In this document: positions 1-6,386 of the stretch, in pieces
Numbering within the stretch: the first letter of the stretch is position 1
How the letters are laid out: each line of letters opens with the position of its first letter
Source: an uncultured Porphyromonadaceae bacterium
GTDB lineage: Bacteria; Bacteroidota; Bacteroidia; Bacteroidales; Muribaculaceae
DNA: 8,535 nt
NCBI GenBank assembly: GCA_947178685.1
Contig: CAMWZE010000049.1
Location: 1 to 8,535, forward strand
Direction: 5' to 3'
Notes under the pieces: generated by a model
Seen by the model: only the letters and a program-made list of their open reading frames with translations
The model's database searches: none
What the model was told of the DNA's origin: nothing
Position numbers and translations under genes: made by a program

Positions 1-1
1 G

Positions 2-82
2 ATATATCTCGTGGGAGCCAATTTCTCGACAGAGACACGCACCCTTACCGACTGGCGCATCGATACACTCGTCAAAGCGTAG
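2..82 (+). CDS. C-terminal end of a probable AAA-ATPase / PD-(D/E)XK nuclease-like protein (partial)
   Basis: Only the last 26 codons are present, reading in frame from base 2 to a TAG at 80-82. The tail contains YLVGANFSTETRTLTDWRI. The pattern (I/L)G(V/A)NF-S-ETRT-x-x-W matches, from memory, the C-terminal strand of the large Bacteroidota family that joins an AAA-ATPase-like domain to a PD-(D/E)XK nuclease-like domain. Proteins of that family are abundant and often multicopy in Bacteroidales, and their role is poorly defined. The start, the ATPase motifs and the nuclease core all lie outside the window, so the family call rests on about 20 residues. The reading frame itself is supported by this recognisable tail. 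The gene converges on secG, with a strong inverted repeat between them. Confidence 0.55.
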   Translation: MYLVGANFSTETRTLTDWRIDTLVKA

Positions 83-190
83 TCGTTCGAGCTATTCCTT
101 GGTCCCTCCGCTCACCGATGAGTAACCATACATCTTCCCTTGATGGACTTTTGGGCGATATAGAGGCACTCTTTCCTCTGAGTATTGACT

Positions 191-242
191 ACATAAAGCA
201 ACAGCTGATTCATCATGTGATGAATCAGCTGTTGCTTTATGT
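191..242. terminator. Perfect 25-bp-arm inverted repeat, probable bidirectional terminator
   Basis: Bases 191-215 are the exact reverse complement of 218-242, with only TG at the centre. As RNA this would fold into a stem of about 24 bp closed by a four-base ATGT loop. It lies between two convergent genes, the nuclease-like gene ending at 82 and secG ending at 308, which is where a shared terminator is expected. A clear T-tract is missing on both sides (GTGGATGTTT follows on the plus strand, AGTCAATACT on the minus strand), so termination is inferred from position and stem strength rather than from a textbook terminator. Other possibilities are an mRNA 3'-end stabiliser or a protein-binding palindrome. 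Confidence 0.6.
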
Positions 243-307
243 GGATGTTTCAAATATCGTGAGTTGAGTATATGCTCAGAGTCTTCGTACTGACTGATTG
301 GTAGGGA

Positions 308-637
308 TTATTGTGCCGGAGTCTGAGCAGGTGCAGGAGCGGGTGCTGAAGAGGGAGCCGGAGCCGGAGCACTGGTGGCTGCGGGTGCCGGAGCCATGTT
401 CGACACATTGATGGGAGTCTTGATTGCGAATGAAGCGAGGATGCTTACTACGCAGATGAAGATAGCAAGACTCCAGGTGGCTTTCTCAATGAAGTCGGTT
501 GTCTTTCTGTAGCCGAGATACTGGTTGCCCTGTGAATAGTCGGAGGCAAGACCGCCACCTTTTGATTTCTGGATCAGCACTGCGCCAATGAGGAAGAGGC
601 AGGCGATCACAATGAGAATTGCAAGAAAAATATACAT
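308..637 (-). CDS. secG: SecG, preprotein translocase subunit
   Basis: SecG is the small accessory subunit of the SecYEG channel in the inner membrane and helps SecA-driven export. The 109-residue product shows the family layout. A first membrane helix (about 2-22) is followed by the diagnostic loop IQKSKGGGLAS (about 23-33), then a second helix (about 54-72, WSLAIFICVVSILASFAI). The rest, from about residue 82, is an Ala/Pro-rich tail made largely of AP pairs, as I recall from other Bacteroidota SecG proteins; it presumably is disordered. The ATG at 637 is directly followed by the first hydrophobic helix, so the start is well placed. There is no Shine-Dalgarno motif, as usual in the phylum. 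The gene lies 21 nt after the conserved hypothetical gene and is probably last in the minus-strand cluster, followed by the inverted repeat at 191-242. Confidence 0.95.
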   Translation of the reverse strand: MYIFLAILIVIACLFLIGAVLIQKSKGGGLASDYSQGNQYLGYRKTTDFIEKATWSLAIFICVVSILASFAIKTPINVSNMAPAPAATSAPAPAPSSAPAPAPAQTPAQ

Positions 638-658
638 TGTTATCTGTTGTTAATTATT

Positions 659-1192
659 TTACATGTTTTTACGCGCTTCATTGAGTATTAATTTCTTCAA
701 GAAGCGTATTTGGTCTGCAAAGTAAACACTTTTTTCCGGAATATTCAAGCTTAATTGCTTAATAATTTCCAAAGCACCTTGATAATCATGTTTTTTTATC
801 AGAATATAGGCATTCTGTTCAGTTGCAGGGAGAGGCTCCGGCGTCGGTTGATCAGCTTCAACAGAGATGTCGATTTGGGATGTGTCGGAAGTCTCCGGTG
901 TCTCGGAAGTCGTTGCCATGATTTCTGCGGCGGCTTTCGGCAAGGGTGCTTCCTCACGTCCGAAGTGGGAGAGGAATGAACTTATGGTGTCGTCAGTGGA
1001 GAGGGCCGGAGATGCGAGATCAGGATAAAACGACGCGAATTCCTCCGGGTCGATACCTAATATGAGACGGAGCGAGGGGATGTCGCCGACGTTAGCCGCT
1101 ACAATCCTGCGTAGCCTGCGTTCCTCTTCGGGATCATCTACACCTTGGCGGAGGGTCATTACAACCGGATGTATGAAATAGGGATAGTCCAT
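659..1192 (-). CDS. Conserved hypothetical protein between lptE and secG
   Basis: This 177-residue protein has no signal peptide or membrane helix and is probably cytoplasmic. Three parts are visible. Residues 1-75 form an acidic, probably helical N-terminal domain (YPYFIHPVVMTLRQG, then DPEEERRLRRIVAANVGD). Residues 80-125 are a Ser/Thr/Glu/Pro-rich linker that looks disordered. Residues 126-172 resemble one tetratricopeptide-like helical pair, with AYILIKKHDYQGALEII followed by PEKSVYFADQIRFLKKLI. I recall this C-terminal signature from Bacteroidales proteins at the same position beside secG and lptE, but no function is known to me. The ATG at 1192 lies 58 nt after lptE, and the stop lies 21 nt before secG. 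Its context hints at an envelope or secretion role; that is inference from neighbours only. I am sure it is a gene, not what it does. Confidence 0.85.
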   Translation of the reverse strand: MDYPYFIHPVVMTLRQGVDDPEEERRLRRIVAANVGDIPSLRLILGIDPEEFASFYPDLASPALSTDDTISSFLSHFGREEAPLPKAAAEIMATTSETPETSDTSQIDISVEADQPTPEPLPATEQNAYILIKKHDYQGALEIIKQLSLNIPEKSVYFADQIRFLKKLILNEARKNM

Positions 1193-1250
1193 TGGCTGAG
1201 GAGGGGATTATGATTTATGGTTGATATTTATGATTTAATCACAGACCGGC

Positions 1251-1796
1251 TTACCAGTTGCCGAGGGTGGCGTTGAAGATCAGGTCGACGAGTTCATCGC
1301 AGATTTCGGCACAGAGTTCGTCTTGGACATCGGTAAGCATCAGTGATGCGTCAAACTGACGGTAGGCTGAGAATGACTGGTCGACATCATTGGCGGAGTT
1401 CTTAGTGTCGGTATATTTCACCCTTACGGTAATGGTGAGACGTGTCTGGGTAGCATAGGCATCAGTGCCCACTGCCTGCGGAGAGAGGGCATAGCCGGTG
1501 ATCTCTCCGGTCATCTCCAGATCGGAGTTGCCGTCTACCTCCTGAAGACGTGTCTGCCTGGTGACGGTATCCATGAGCTTGTTTTCAAACAATTGCTGGA
1601 GGGGAGGATACACCAGTGCGGCACGGATCGGAAACTCCGATATGTTGATTGTCTTATAGATATCATAGTTGATAGCTGACCCGTTGAATTTATACGAAGG
1701 GATGCATCCCCCCATGAGAGGCATGAGGAGGAGCATGGTGATATAGGTCAGCAATTTGCCGTATAGACGACGGCATCGTGTGGAGAGGAATGTCAT
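1251..1796 (-). CDS. lptE: LptE-like LPS assembly lipoprotein
   Basis: LptE is the outer-membrane lipoprotein that plugs the LptD barrel and helps insert lipopolysaccharide in the outer leaflet. The 181-residue product begins with a basic stretch and a hydrophobic segment (about 15-30) ending in LMGGC, which gives a lipidation cysteine at residue 31. The lipobox is somewhat unusual because it has Met at -3 and Gly at -2. The mature part starts YKFNGSAINYDIYKTINISEFP, as I recall from Bacteroidota members of the LptE family. It continues with the beta-rich segment DLEMTGEITGYALSP and alternating strands around TRLTITVRVKYTDT. The ATG shares four bases (ATGA) with the stop of the sigma54 activator, indicating translational coupling. 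Met21 is an alternative start that would still leave a short signal peptide, but the overlap favours residue 1. Confidence 0.87.
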   Translation of the reverse strand: MTFLSTRCRRLYGKLLTYITMLLLMPLMGGCIPSYKFNGSAINYDIYKTINISEFPIRAALVYPPLQQLFENKLMDTVTRQTRLQEVDGNSDLEMTGEITGYALSPQAVGTDAYATQTRLTITVRVKYTDTKNSANDVDQSFSAYRQFDASLMLTDVQDELCAEICDELVDLIFNATLGNW

Positions 1797-3010
1797 ATTT
1801 CAGATTGGTCAGCGGCCGTGCCCTCGTCGAGCTGTAGGCCGAGTTCGTGTATTTTCCGGTAAAGGGTTCGTTGGGAGATGTTCAGTTGTTCGGCGGCTTT
1901 CTTCTTGTTGCCACCGTTACGGCGTAGTGCTTCTGCCACGACGTTGCGCTCTGCATCTTCAAGCGAAGGGGCCGGAGTGACCTCCTCCACCGCCGGCTCG
2001 GCCGATGCGTCGGTATATCCCTCCGCAGGTGGCAGGGCATATTTTATCAGAGACTGTGTGGAGGCATGGGAGGAGTAGGGGGAATGTGGATCGAGCGAAT
2101 TGAAGCGCGAGGTAAGATCTTCCAACTCTTTCTTGAGCTGATACACAAGTTTCCAGAGCATCTCTCGCTCCGCCTCATAAGAGGTGTCGCGGGGTGTGGC
2201 CATCAGCGACTGTGACCCTGAATAGTCGAGAGGCAGAAGTTCGATAAGCTGACGGCGCGAGATCTCCTCACCGGCATTGAAGAGGGCGAGCTGTTCCACG
2301 ATATTCTTGAGCTGGCGCACATTGCCGGGCCAGCGATAGAGCTTCATAGCCCGCTTGGCCTCCTCGGAGAAGGTGATGGGAGTGGTGAGATATTTCTCTG
2401 CGAAATCAGCGGCAAACTTACGGGAGAGGAGGATTATGTCGTCGCCTCGGTCGTGGAGGTTGGGGACATTGATCACCACCGTGGAGAGACGGTAGTAGAG
2501 ATCTTCGCGGAATTTACCCTTGGCCACCGCCTTTAGCAGATCAACGTTGGTTGCAGCCACGATGCGGATATCCGTCTTCTGCACCTGGGAAGAACCCACT
2601 TTCAGAAACTCACCGGTTTCGAGCACACGCAACAGACGGGCCTGGGTGGTAAGGGGGAGCTCCGCCACCTCATCGAGGAATATTGTTCCGCCGTCGGCCT
2701 CTTCGAAATAACCCTTTCGGGTGGAGATGGCGCCGGTGAAGGCCCCCTTCTCATGACCGAAGAGCTCGCTGTCGATGGTGCCTTCGGGGATGGCGCCACA
2801 GTTGACGGCTATATATTTCTTATGCTTCCGGGCTCCGAAAGCATGTATAATCTTGGGGAAGAACTCTTTGCCACTACCGCTCTCACCGGTGACGAGCACA
2901 GAGAGATCGATAGGGGCCACTTTTACGGCTCTCTCGATCGCGCCGATGAGAGCCGGAGAATTGCCTATGATAGAGAAGCGTTGTTTCGCTTTGAGAACTT
3001 CGTCGTTCAT
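1793..3010 (-). CDS. Sigma54-dependent transcriptional activator, AAA+ and Fis-type HTH, no sensor domain
   Basis: This protein would remodel RNA polymerase carrying sigma54 (RpoN) to open promoters at the cost of ATP. In its 405 residues the AAA+ domain begins almost at once. Visible motifs are Walker A GESGSGK (42-48), the sigma54-contacting loop GAFTGA (89-94), Walker B TIFLDE (109-114), FREDLYYRL (168-175) and the sensor II motif WPGNVRQL (227-234). Residues about 277-303 are charged and heptad-like and may form a coiled coil. A low-complexity linker follows to about 345, then a Fis-type helix-turn-helix (about 350-392, NGGNKKKAAEQLNISQRTLYRKI). No receiver, GAF or PAS domain precedes the ATPase, so it is not a standard response regulator; control may come from a partner protein or expression level. 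It lies 58 nt after the acyltransferase and overlaps lptE. Its target promoters cannot be told from this window. Confidence 0.95.
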   Translation of the reverse strand: MNDEVLKAKQRFSIIGNSPALIGAIERAVKVAPIDLSVLVTGESGSGKEFFPKIIHAFGARKHKKYIAVNCGAIPEGTIDSELFGHEKGAFTGAISTRKGYFEEADGGTIFLDEVAELPLTTQARLLRVLETGEFLKVGSSQVQKTDIRIVAATNVDLLKAVAKGKFREDLYYRLSTVVINVPNLHDRGDDIILLSRKFAADFAEKYLTTPITFSEEAKRAMKLYRWPGNVRQLKNIVEQLALFNAGEEISRRQLIELLPLDYSGSQSLMATPRDTSYEAEREMLWKLVYQLKKELEDLTSRFNSLDPHSPYSSHASTQSLIKYALPPAEGYTDASAEPAVEEVTPAPSLEDAERNVVAEALRRNGGNKKKAAEQLNISQRTLYRKIHELGLQLDEGTAADQSEI

Positions 3011-3068
3011 TGTGAGTGGGTTTAGGGTCGGTGTGGTAAAGAATCCGGCCCTCTCTTTTGAAGAATTT

Positions 3069-3941
3069 TTACTTTATATTTCTGAGGAGATAGGTCTGCT
3101 CTCTGAGGAAGTTGCCGAGAGCATCGAGGTCTTTACATTCGTTCTGACGCTCAACGGATATGGGTTGGCCAATCGAGACGTGTACCTCCTTGCCATAGGA
3201 GCGCATGATTTCTCCGGGGAGACGGAGTGTGCGCAGGCGCCAGTCAATCACGCCAAGAAGATTGAAAAAGGCCGAGTTGCTGCCGTGGAAGAAGATTGGA
3301 ATCACGGGCACCTGGAGCTGGCGGATAAGCCGGATAATGGTGGGTTGCCACTGTCGGTCGCTCAGATGAAGGGAACGGTCGAGCTTCGACACCGCCCCGG
3401 CCGGGAAGAATCCCAGAGGATGACCCTCCTTTACATGCTTCAGAGCGGAGCGTATCCCTTGCATGGTGATCTTTTTCTTTTCCGGATCGTCGCTCTTCAG
3501 CGGATCGACTGCGATGAAGTTGGGACGCATGGCCTGGATACGGTCGAGTATAAGGTTGACCATCACTTTATAGTCGGGTCGCACCGAACCTACTATGTCG
3601 AGCAGGAGGATTCCGTCATAGCTGCCGAAGGGGTGATTGCTGACAGTTATGAACGGGCCCTCCTTGAAGCGCTCCAGCACCTCCTTATTGTCTATCCGGA
3701 GCTTCCATTTGAATTCCTCTGTGGCGAGGCGATGGGCGAATTCGATGCCGGGAGTGTCGCAGTAAGTGCTATGGATGCGGTTCACTTTGTCGATGGCGAG
3801 CATGTGAAGCACGTTGTTTACCAATTTCTCGTGTCCGTCAAGGGCAGGCACCATCGTGCGGATGTCATCATAAGTCATGACATCGGGGCGGATGCCCTCA
3901 TGAGGGGCGGCAGTTGTATTTTCAGGTGCATTATTTTCCAT
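3069..3941 (-). CDS. Lysophospholipid acyltransferase family protein (HPFG type, 'putative hemolysin' group)
   Basis: The 290-residue protein belongs to the PlsC-like acyltransferases that transfer fatty acyl groups to lipid acceptors at the inner membrane. The catalytic block is SNHPFGSYDG (101-110). It has five rather than four residues between His103 and Asp109, as I recall from the Bacteroidota 'hemolysin/acyltransferase' branch. The acceptor-side motif is GFFPAGAVSK (177-186), replacing the classical FPEG. A third block, VPVIPIFFHGSNS (211-223), matches the family's VPV(V/I)P strand. No clear membrane helix is present. Relatives make glycine or other amino-acid lipids in Bacteroides, but the substrate here cannot be read from sequence. 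The first 21 residues are low complexity, and a promoter-like box sits next to the ATG at 3941. A start at Met22 (3878) is therefore a serious alternative. Confidence 0.88.
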   Translation of the reverse strand: MENNAPENTTAAPHEGIRPDVMTYDDIRTMVPALDGHEKLVNNVLHMLAIDKVNRIHSTYCDTPGIEFAHRLATEEFKWKLRIDNKEVLERFKEGPFITVSNHPFGSYDGILLLDIVGSVRPDYKVMVNLILDRIQAMRPNFIAVDPLKSDDPEKKKITMQGIRSALKHVKEGHPLGFFPAGAVSKLDRSLHLSDRQWQPTIIRLIRQLQVPVIPIFFHGSNSAFFNLLGVIDWRLRTLRLPGEIMRSYGKEVHVSIGQPISVERQNECKDLDALGNFLREQTYLLRNIK

Positions 3942-3945
3942 ATTA

Positions 3946-3953
3946 CAAAATTA
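3946..3953 (-). promoter_or_regulatory. Possible Bacteroidota -7 box just upstream of the acyltransferase ATG
   Basis: On the minus strand this reads TAATTTTG, a perfect TAnnTTTG match. The -33 region is poor: TTTTCTG at about the right distance, with no TTG. A start site 4-7 nt downstream would fall on or within a few bases of the annotated ATG at 3941. The DNA is A/T-rich, so a chance match is possible. Confidence 0.35.
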
Positions 3954-4021
3954 CAAAAAAATTGTCACTTCAGAAAATATGTGTAAACCTAAATCTTGTG
4001 GGAATGAAGATAGCTCTATGG

Positions 4022-4060
4022 AAGTATATGTCATAGGTATAATTGTGGCGACATATACTT
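4022..4060. repeat. Inverted repeat A in the galM-acyltransferase spacer (11-bp arms)
   Basis: AAGTATATGTC at 4022-4032 is repeated in perfect reverse complement at 4050-4060, with a 17-nt interior. It lies about 80 bases upstream of the acyltransferase start and downstream of the galM stop. It could be part of the galM 3' end or an operator for the minus-strand cluster; the sequence does not decide. Confidence 0.6.
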
Positions 4061-4063
4061 AAA

Positions 4064-4097
4064 ACGTCTCCCCTGCAATGTATAACAAGGGAGACGT
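4064..4097 (-). terminator. Inverted repeat B, candidate galM terminator
   Basis: ACGTCTCCC (4064-4072) pairs with GGGAGACGT (4089-4097), a 9-bp stem with a 16-nt loop. Read on the minus strand, downstream of galM, the second arm runs into TTTT (4061-4064, overlapping the arm end) and then AAG. A G/C-rich stem followed by a short U run makes this the most terminator-like of the three repeats here. The large loop and the short T-run keep confidence moderate. Confidence 0.5.
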
Positions 4098-4109
4098 CTG
4101 TCTGTATAA

Positions 4110-4142
4110 GATGTGGCGCAGTAAAAAGCGTAATGCCACATC
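4110..4142. repeat. Inverted repeat C, immediately downstream of galM
   Basis: GATGTGGC (4110-4117) pairs with GCCACATC (4135-4142), 8-bp perfect arms with a 17-nt interior, 21 nt past the galM stop. There is no T-tract on the minus strand (TTATACAGAC follows). It may protect the galKM mRNA 3' end, or act together with repeat B. Confidence 0.5.
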
Positions 4143-4163
4143 CGGTTATTTCATATCCGTAGC

Positions 4164-5210
4164 TTATTTCACGGTGAATGCGAAGCGGATCACCTCCTTA
4201 TATTCCTCACCCGGGCGAAGAAGCTGGGATGGGAAGTGGGGATGGTTGGGTGCATCGGGGAAACCTTGCATCTCTATAGCCACACCGTCGTAGTCCTCAT
4301 AGCTCTTGCCCGACTTGTTGAGGGGTGAGCCGGCGAGCCAGTTGCCGGTGTAGATCTGGACGCCCGGCTGGGTGGTGTCCATGTTGAGCAAACGTCCTGA
4401 ATTGGGAGCCTCGAGCACTACGACGCCTTTGTTGAGGTCGCCTTTCTTATATCCGTCGAGCACGAAGCAATGGTCGTAGCCCTTGCCTATGTGAAGCGGT
4501 TCGAAATCAGCCTTGATATCCTTGCCGATCTCCTTTGGAGCACGGAAGTCCATCGGAGTGCCATCCACAGGAGCGATCTCGCCGAGCGGTATCTCACTGT
4601 CGGTGGTGGGCAGGTAGTGACCGGCTTTGATGGTCATCTTGTGGCTTAGCACGCTACCCGCGTCGGCACCGTCAAGGTTGAAGTAGGCATGGTTGGTGAG
4701 ATTTACCACCGTGGCCTTGTCGGTTGTAGCCGAAAGGATGAGGGTGAGCACGTCGTCGTCGCTCCAATGATATTCGGCAGCCGCTTTGAGCTCGCCGGGA
4801 TACTGCTCCTCGCCATCGGCCGAGGTATAGGTGAAGCGCACGCCGTCGGGGAGTTCCTCAGCCTCCCAGATACGGTTCTGGAAGCCGGTGGGACCGCCGT
4901 GAAGGGCGTTGGGGCCGTTGTTGATGGCGAGCTGATATGTTTCACCCTCTATCTCGAGATGCCCCTTGTCTATACGGTTGGCATAGCGTCCGGGCACCTT
5001 GCCAAGACAAGGACCGTCGGCCATGTAATCGGCGGGATCGGCATAGGAGAGGGCTACGTTGGAGATGTTACCCTCTTTGTCGGGCACGTTCACCTCCACG
5101 ATGCCGGCACCGAGAGTGGAGAGCACCACACTGGCACCCTTATCGTTGGTGACGGTGAAGAGTGTGAGCATCCCTTCAGGGGAGGGGGCTGTTTTCTTGG
5201 TAATTTTCAT
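4164..5210 (-). CDS. galM: Galactose mutarotase (aldose 1-epimerase)
   Basis: GalM interconverts beta- and alpha-D-galactose, supplying the alpha anomer to galactokinase. The 348-residue protein matches the full family length. Expected active-site positions are seen: His104 in NGPNALHGG, His174 in NLTNHAYFNL (catalytic acid), Asp246 in GKGYDHCFV and Glu313 in AIEMQGFPDAPNHP (catalytic base). The substrate-binding Asn/Arg segment GRYANRI is at 74-80. No signal peptide is present, so it should act in the cytoplasm next to GalK; some Bacteroidota mutarotases are exported lipoproteins instead. It begins 12 nt after the galK stop, so the two are almost surely co-transcribed from the galK promoter. 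The stop TAA at 4164-4166 is followed by three inverted repeats. Confidence 0.96.
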   Translation of the reverse strand: MKITKKTAPSPEGMLTLFTVTNDKGASVVLSTLGAGIVEVNVPDKEGNISNVALSYADPADYMADGPCLGKVPGRYANRIDKGHLEIEGETYQLAINNGPNALHGGPTGFQNRIWEAEELPDGVRFTYTSADGEEQYPGELKAAAEYHWSDDDVLTLILSATTDKATVVNLTNHAYFNLDGADAGSVLSHKMTIKAGHYLPTTDSEIPLGEIAPVDGTPMDFRAPKEIGKDIKADFEPLHIGKGYDHCFVLDGYKKGDLNKGVVVLEAPNSGRLLNMDTTQPGVQIYTGNWLAGSPLNKSGKSYEDYDGVAIEMQGFPDAPNHPHFPSQLLRPGEEYKEVIRFAFTVK

Positions 5211-5222
5211 AGCCGTTGAAAT

Positions 5223-6386
5223 TTAAGCTTTGGGAGCCTCTTTTACGAGACGGGCACCATCAGAGATAACCACGTCGTAGATCATCGGCTCGTGACCGTA
5301 TTTCTCATTGAAACGCTTGGTAACCTCAGCCACGAATTTGTCGTGGAGGTCGTTGGGAAGCAGGTTGATGGTGCAGCCACCGAAGCCACCGCCCATGATG
5401 CGTGAGCCGGTCACGCCCATCTCCTTGGCAACGTCGTTGAGGAAGTCGAGCTCCACGCAGCTCACCTCATAGTCTTTTGAGAGGCCTTCGTGAGTCTCAT
5501 ACATCTTCTTGCCTACGGTCTCGTAGTCGCCGGTGTTGAGAGCGTCGCAGACAGCGAGCACGCGCTCTTTCTCACCGATCACGAAGCGGGCGCGGAAGTA
5601 ATCCTCAGCTGAGATGTCGCCTTTGATAGCATCGAGATCCTCCATAGTTGCGTCGCGGAGAGTCTCCATGCCGAGACGCTTGGCCACGCGCTCGCAAGAT
5701 TCGCGGCGCTTGTTGTAGGGGGAGTCTTTCAGCTCATGCTTCACGCGGGAGTCAACGAGCACAAGACGATAGTTCTCGGGATTGAAGGGGAAATATTCAT
5801 ATTCCATAGAGCGGCAGTCGAGACGCATGAGGTTGCCCTTACGGCCGAATACGGAGGCGAACTGGTCCATGATTCCGCAGTTTACACCGCAATAGTTATG
5901 CTCGGTTGACTGGCCGATCTTGGCGAGCTCGAACTTGTCGATGCTGTTGCCGTTGAAGAGATCGTTAAGAGCGAACGCGAAGCAAGATTCGAGGGCAGCA
6001 GATGAGCTGAGACCTGCACCGAGGGGCACATTGCCTGCGAAGACAGCGTCGAAACCCTTCACGGTGCCACCGCGCTTCTGAATCTCACGGCAGATGCCGA
6101 ATATGTAGCGTGCCCATGACTGAGAGGGAGCGTCTTCCTCGCGGAGTCCGAACTCAGCATACTCGTTGATGTCGATAGAGAATACTCTCACCTTATCGAG
6201 CTCGTTGGGACGGATCTCTGCCATGATCACCTTGTCGATGGCACCGGGGAATACGAATCCGCCGTTGTAGTCGGTGTGCTCACCGATGAGGTTGATACGT
6301 CCTGCCGACGCATATATGTTGCCTTCGCCGCCAAAGCGCTCCGCAAAGTCGGCCTCGATTTTCTTCTGCATTTCTTCAGTAGTCAT
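5223..6386 (-). CDS. galK: Galactokinase
   Basis: GalK phosphorylates alpha-D-galactose with ATP to galactose-1-phosphate, the first committed step of the Leloir pathway. The 387 residues are the usual length and carry all three GHMP-kinase motifs. These are the galactokinase signature GRINLIGEHTDYNGG (29-43), the ATP loop PLGAGLSSSAALE (121-133) and the C-terminal glycine-rich motif GSRIMGGGFGGCTINLL (327-343). Arg30 and Asp174 (in GIMDQFAS) occupy the catalytic Arg and Asp positions. The ATG at 6386 precedes a normal GalK N-terminus. It is first of a galK-galM pair; galT, galE and a sugar transporter are not in the window. A Bacteroidota promoter lies about 100 nt upstream. Confidence 0.97.
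   Translation of the reverse strand: MTTEEMQKKIEADFAERFGGEGNIYASAGRINLIGEHTDYNGGFVFPGAIDKVIMAEIRPNELDKVRVFSIDINEYAEFGLREEDAPSQSWARYIFGICREIQKRGGTVKGFDAVFAGNVPLGAGLSSSAALESCFAFALNDLFNGNSIDKFELAKIGQSTEHNYCGVNCGIMDQFASVFGRKGNLMRLDCRSMEYEYFPFNPENYRLVLVDSRVKHELKDSPYNKRRESCERVAKRLGMETLRDATMEDLDAIKGDISAEDYFRARFVIGEKERVLAVCDALNTGDYETVGKKMYETHEGLSKDYEVSCVELDFLNDVAKEMGVTGSRIMGGGFGGCTINLLPNDLHDKFVAEVTKRFNEKYGHEPMIYDVVISDGARLVKEAPKA

Noticed and set aside
118..267. A 49-codon plus-strand frame (MSNHTSSLDGLL...) containing the 25-bp inverted repeat
   Set aside because: It has no promoter or ribosome-binding context, a third of it is the palindrome, and it sits in a terminator position. Chance is the simpler explanation.
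350..395. GCCGGAGC-like repeats in secG as a possible tandem repeat element
   Set aside because: They are just the codons of the Ala/Pro-rich SecG tail.
1209..1237. TATGATTTA repeated at 1209-1217 and 1229-1237 in the lptE downstream spacer
   Set aside because: A short A/T-rich direct repeat in a 58-nt gap; no symmetry or promoter context supports a function.
2775..3986. A 403-codon open frame on the plus strand, opposite the acyltransferase and part of the sigma54 activator
   Set aside because: It is antisense to two genes with unmistakable family motifs, shows no recognisable domain, and is explained by the codon bias of the opposite strand.
4078..4293. A 71-codon plus-strand frame crossing the galM stop and two of the hairpins
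   Set aside because: Half of it is antisense to galM, and it lacks a promoter box or any family similarity.
4689..5219. A 176-codon plus-strand frame opposite galM
   Set aside because: It lies entirely within the antisense of galM, whose catalytic residues are all in place; no family resemblance was seen.
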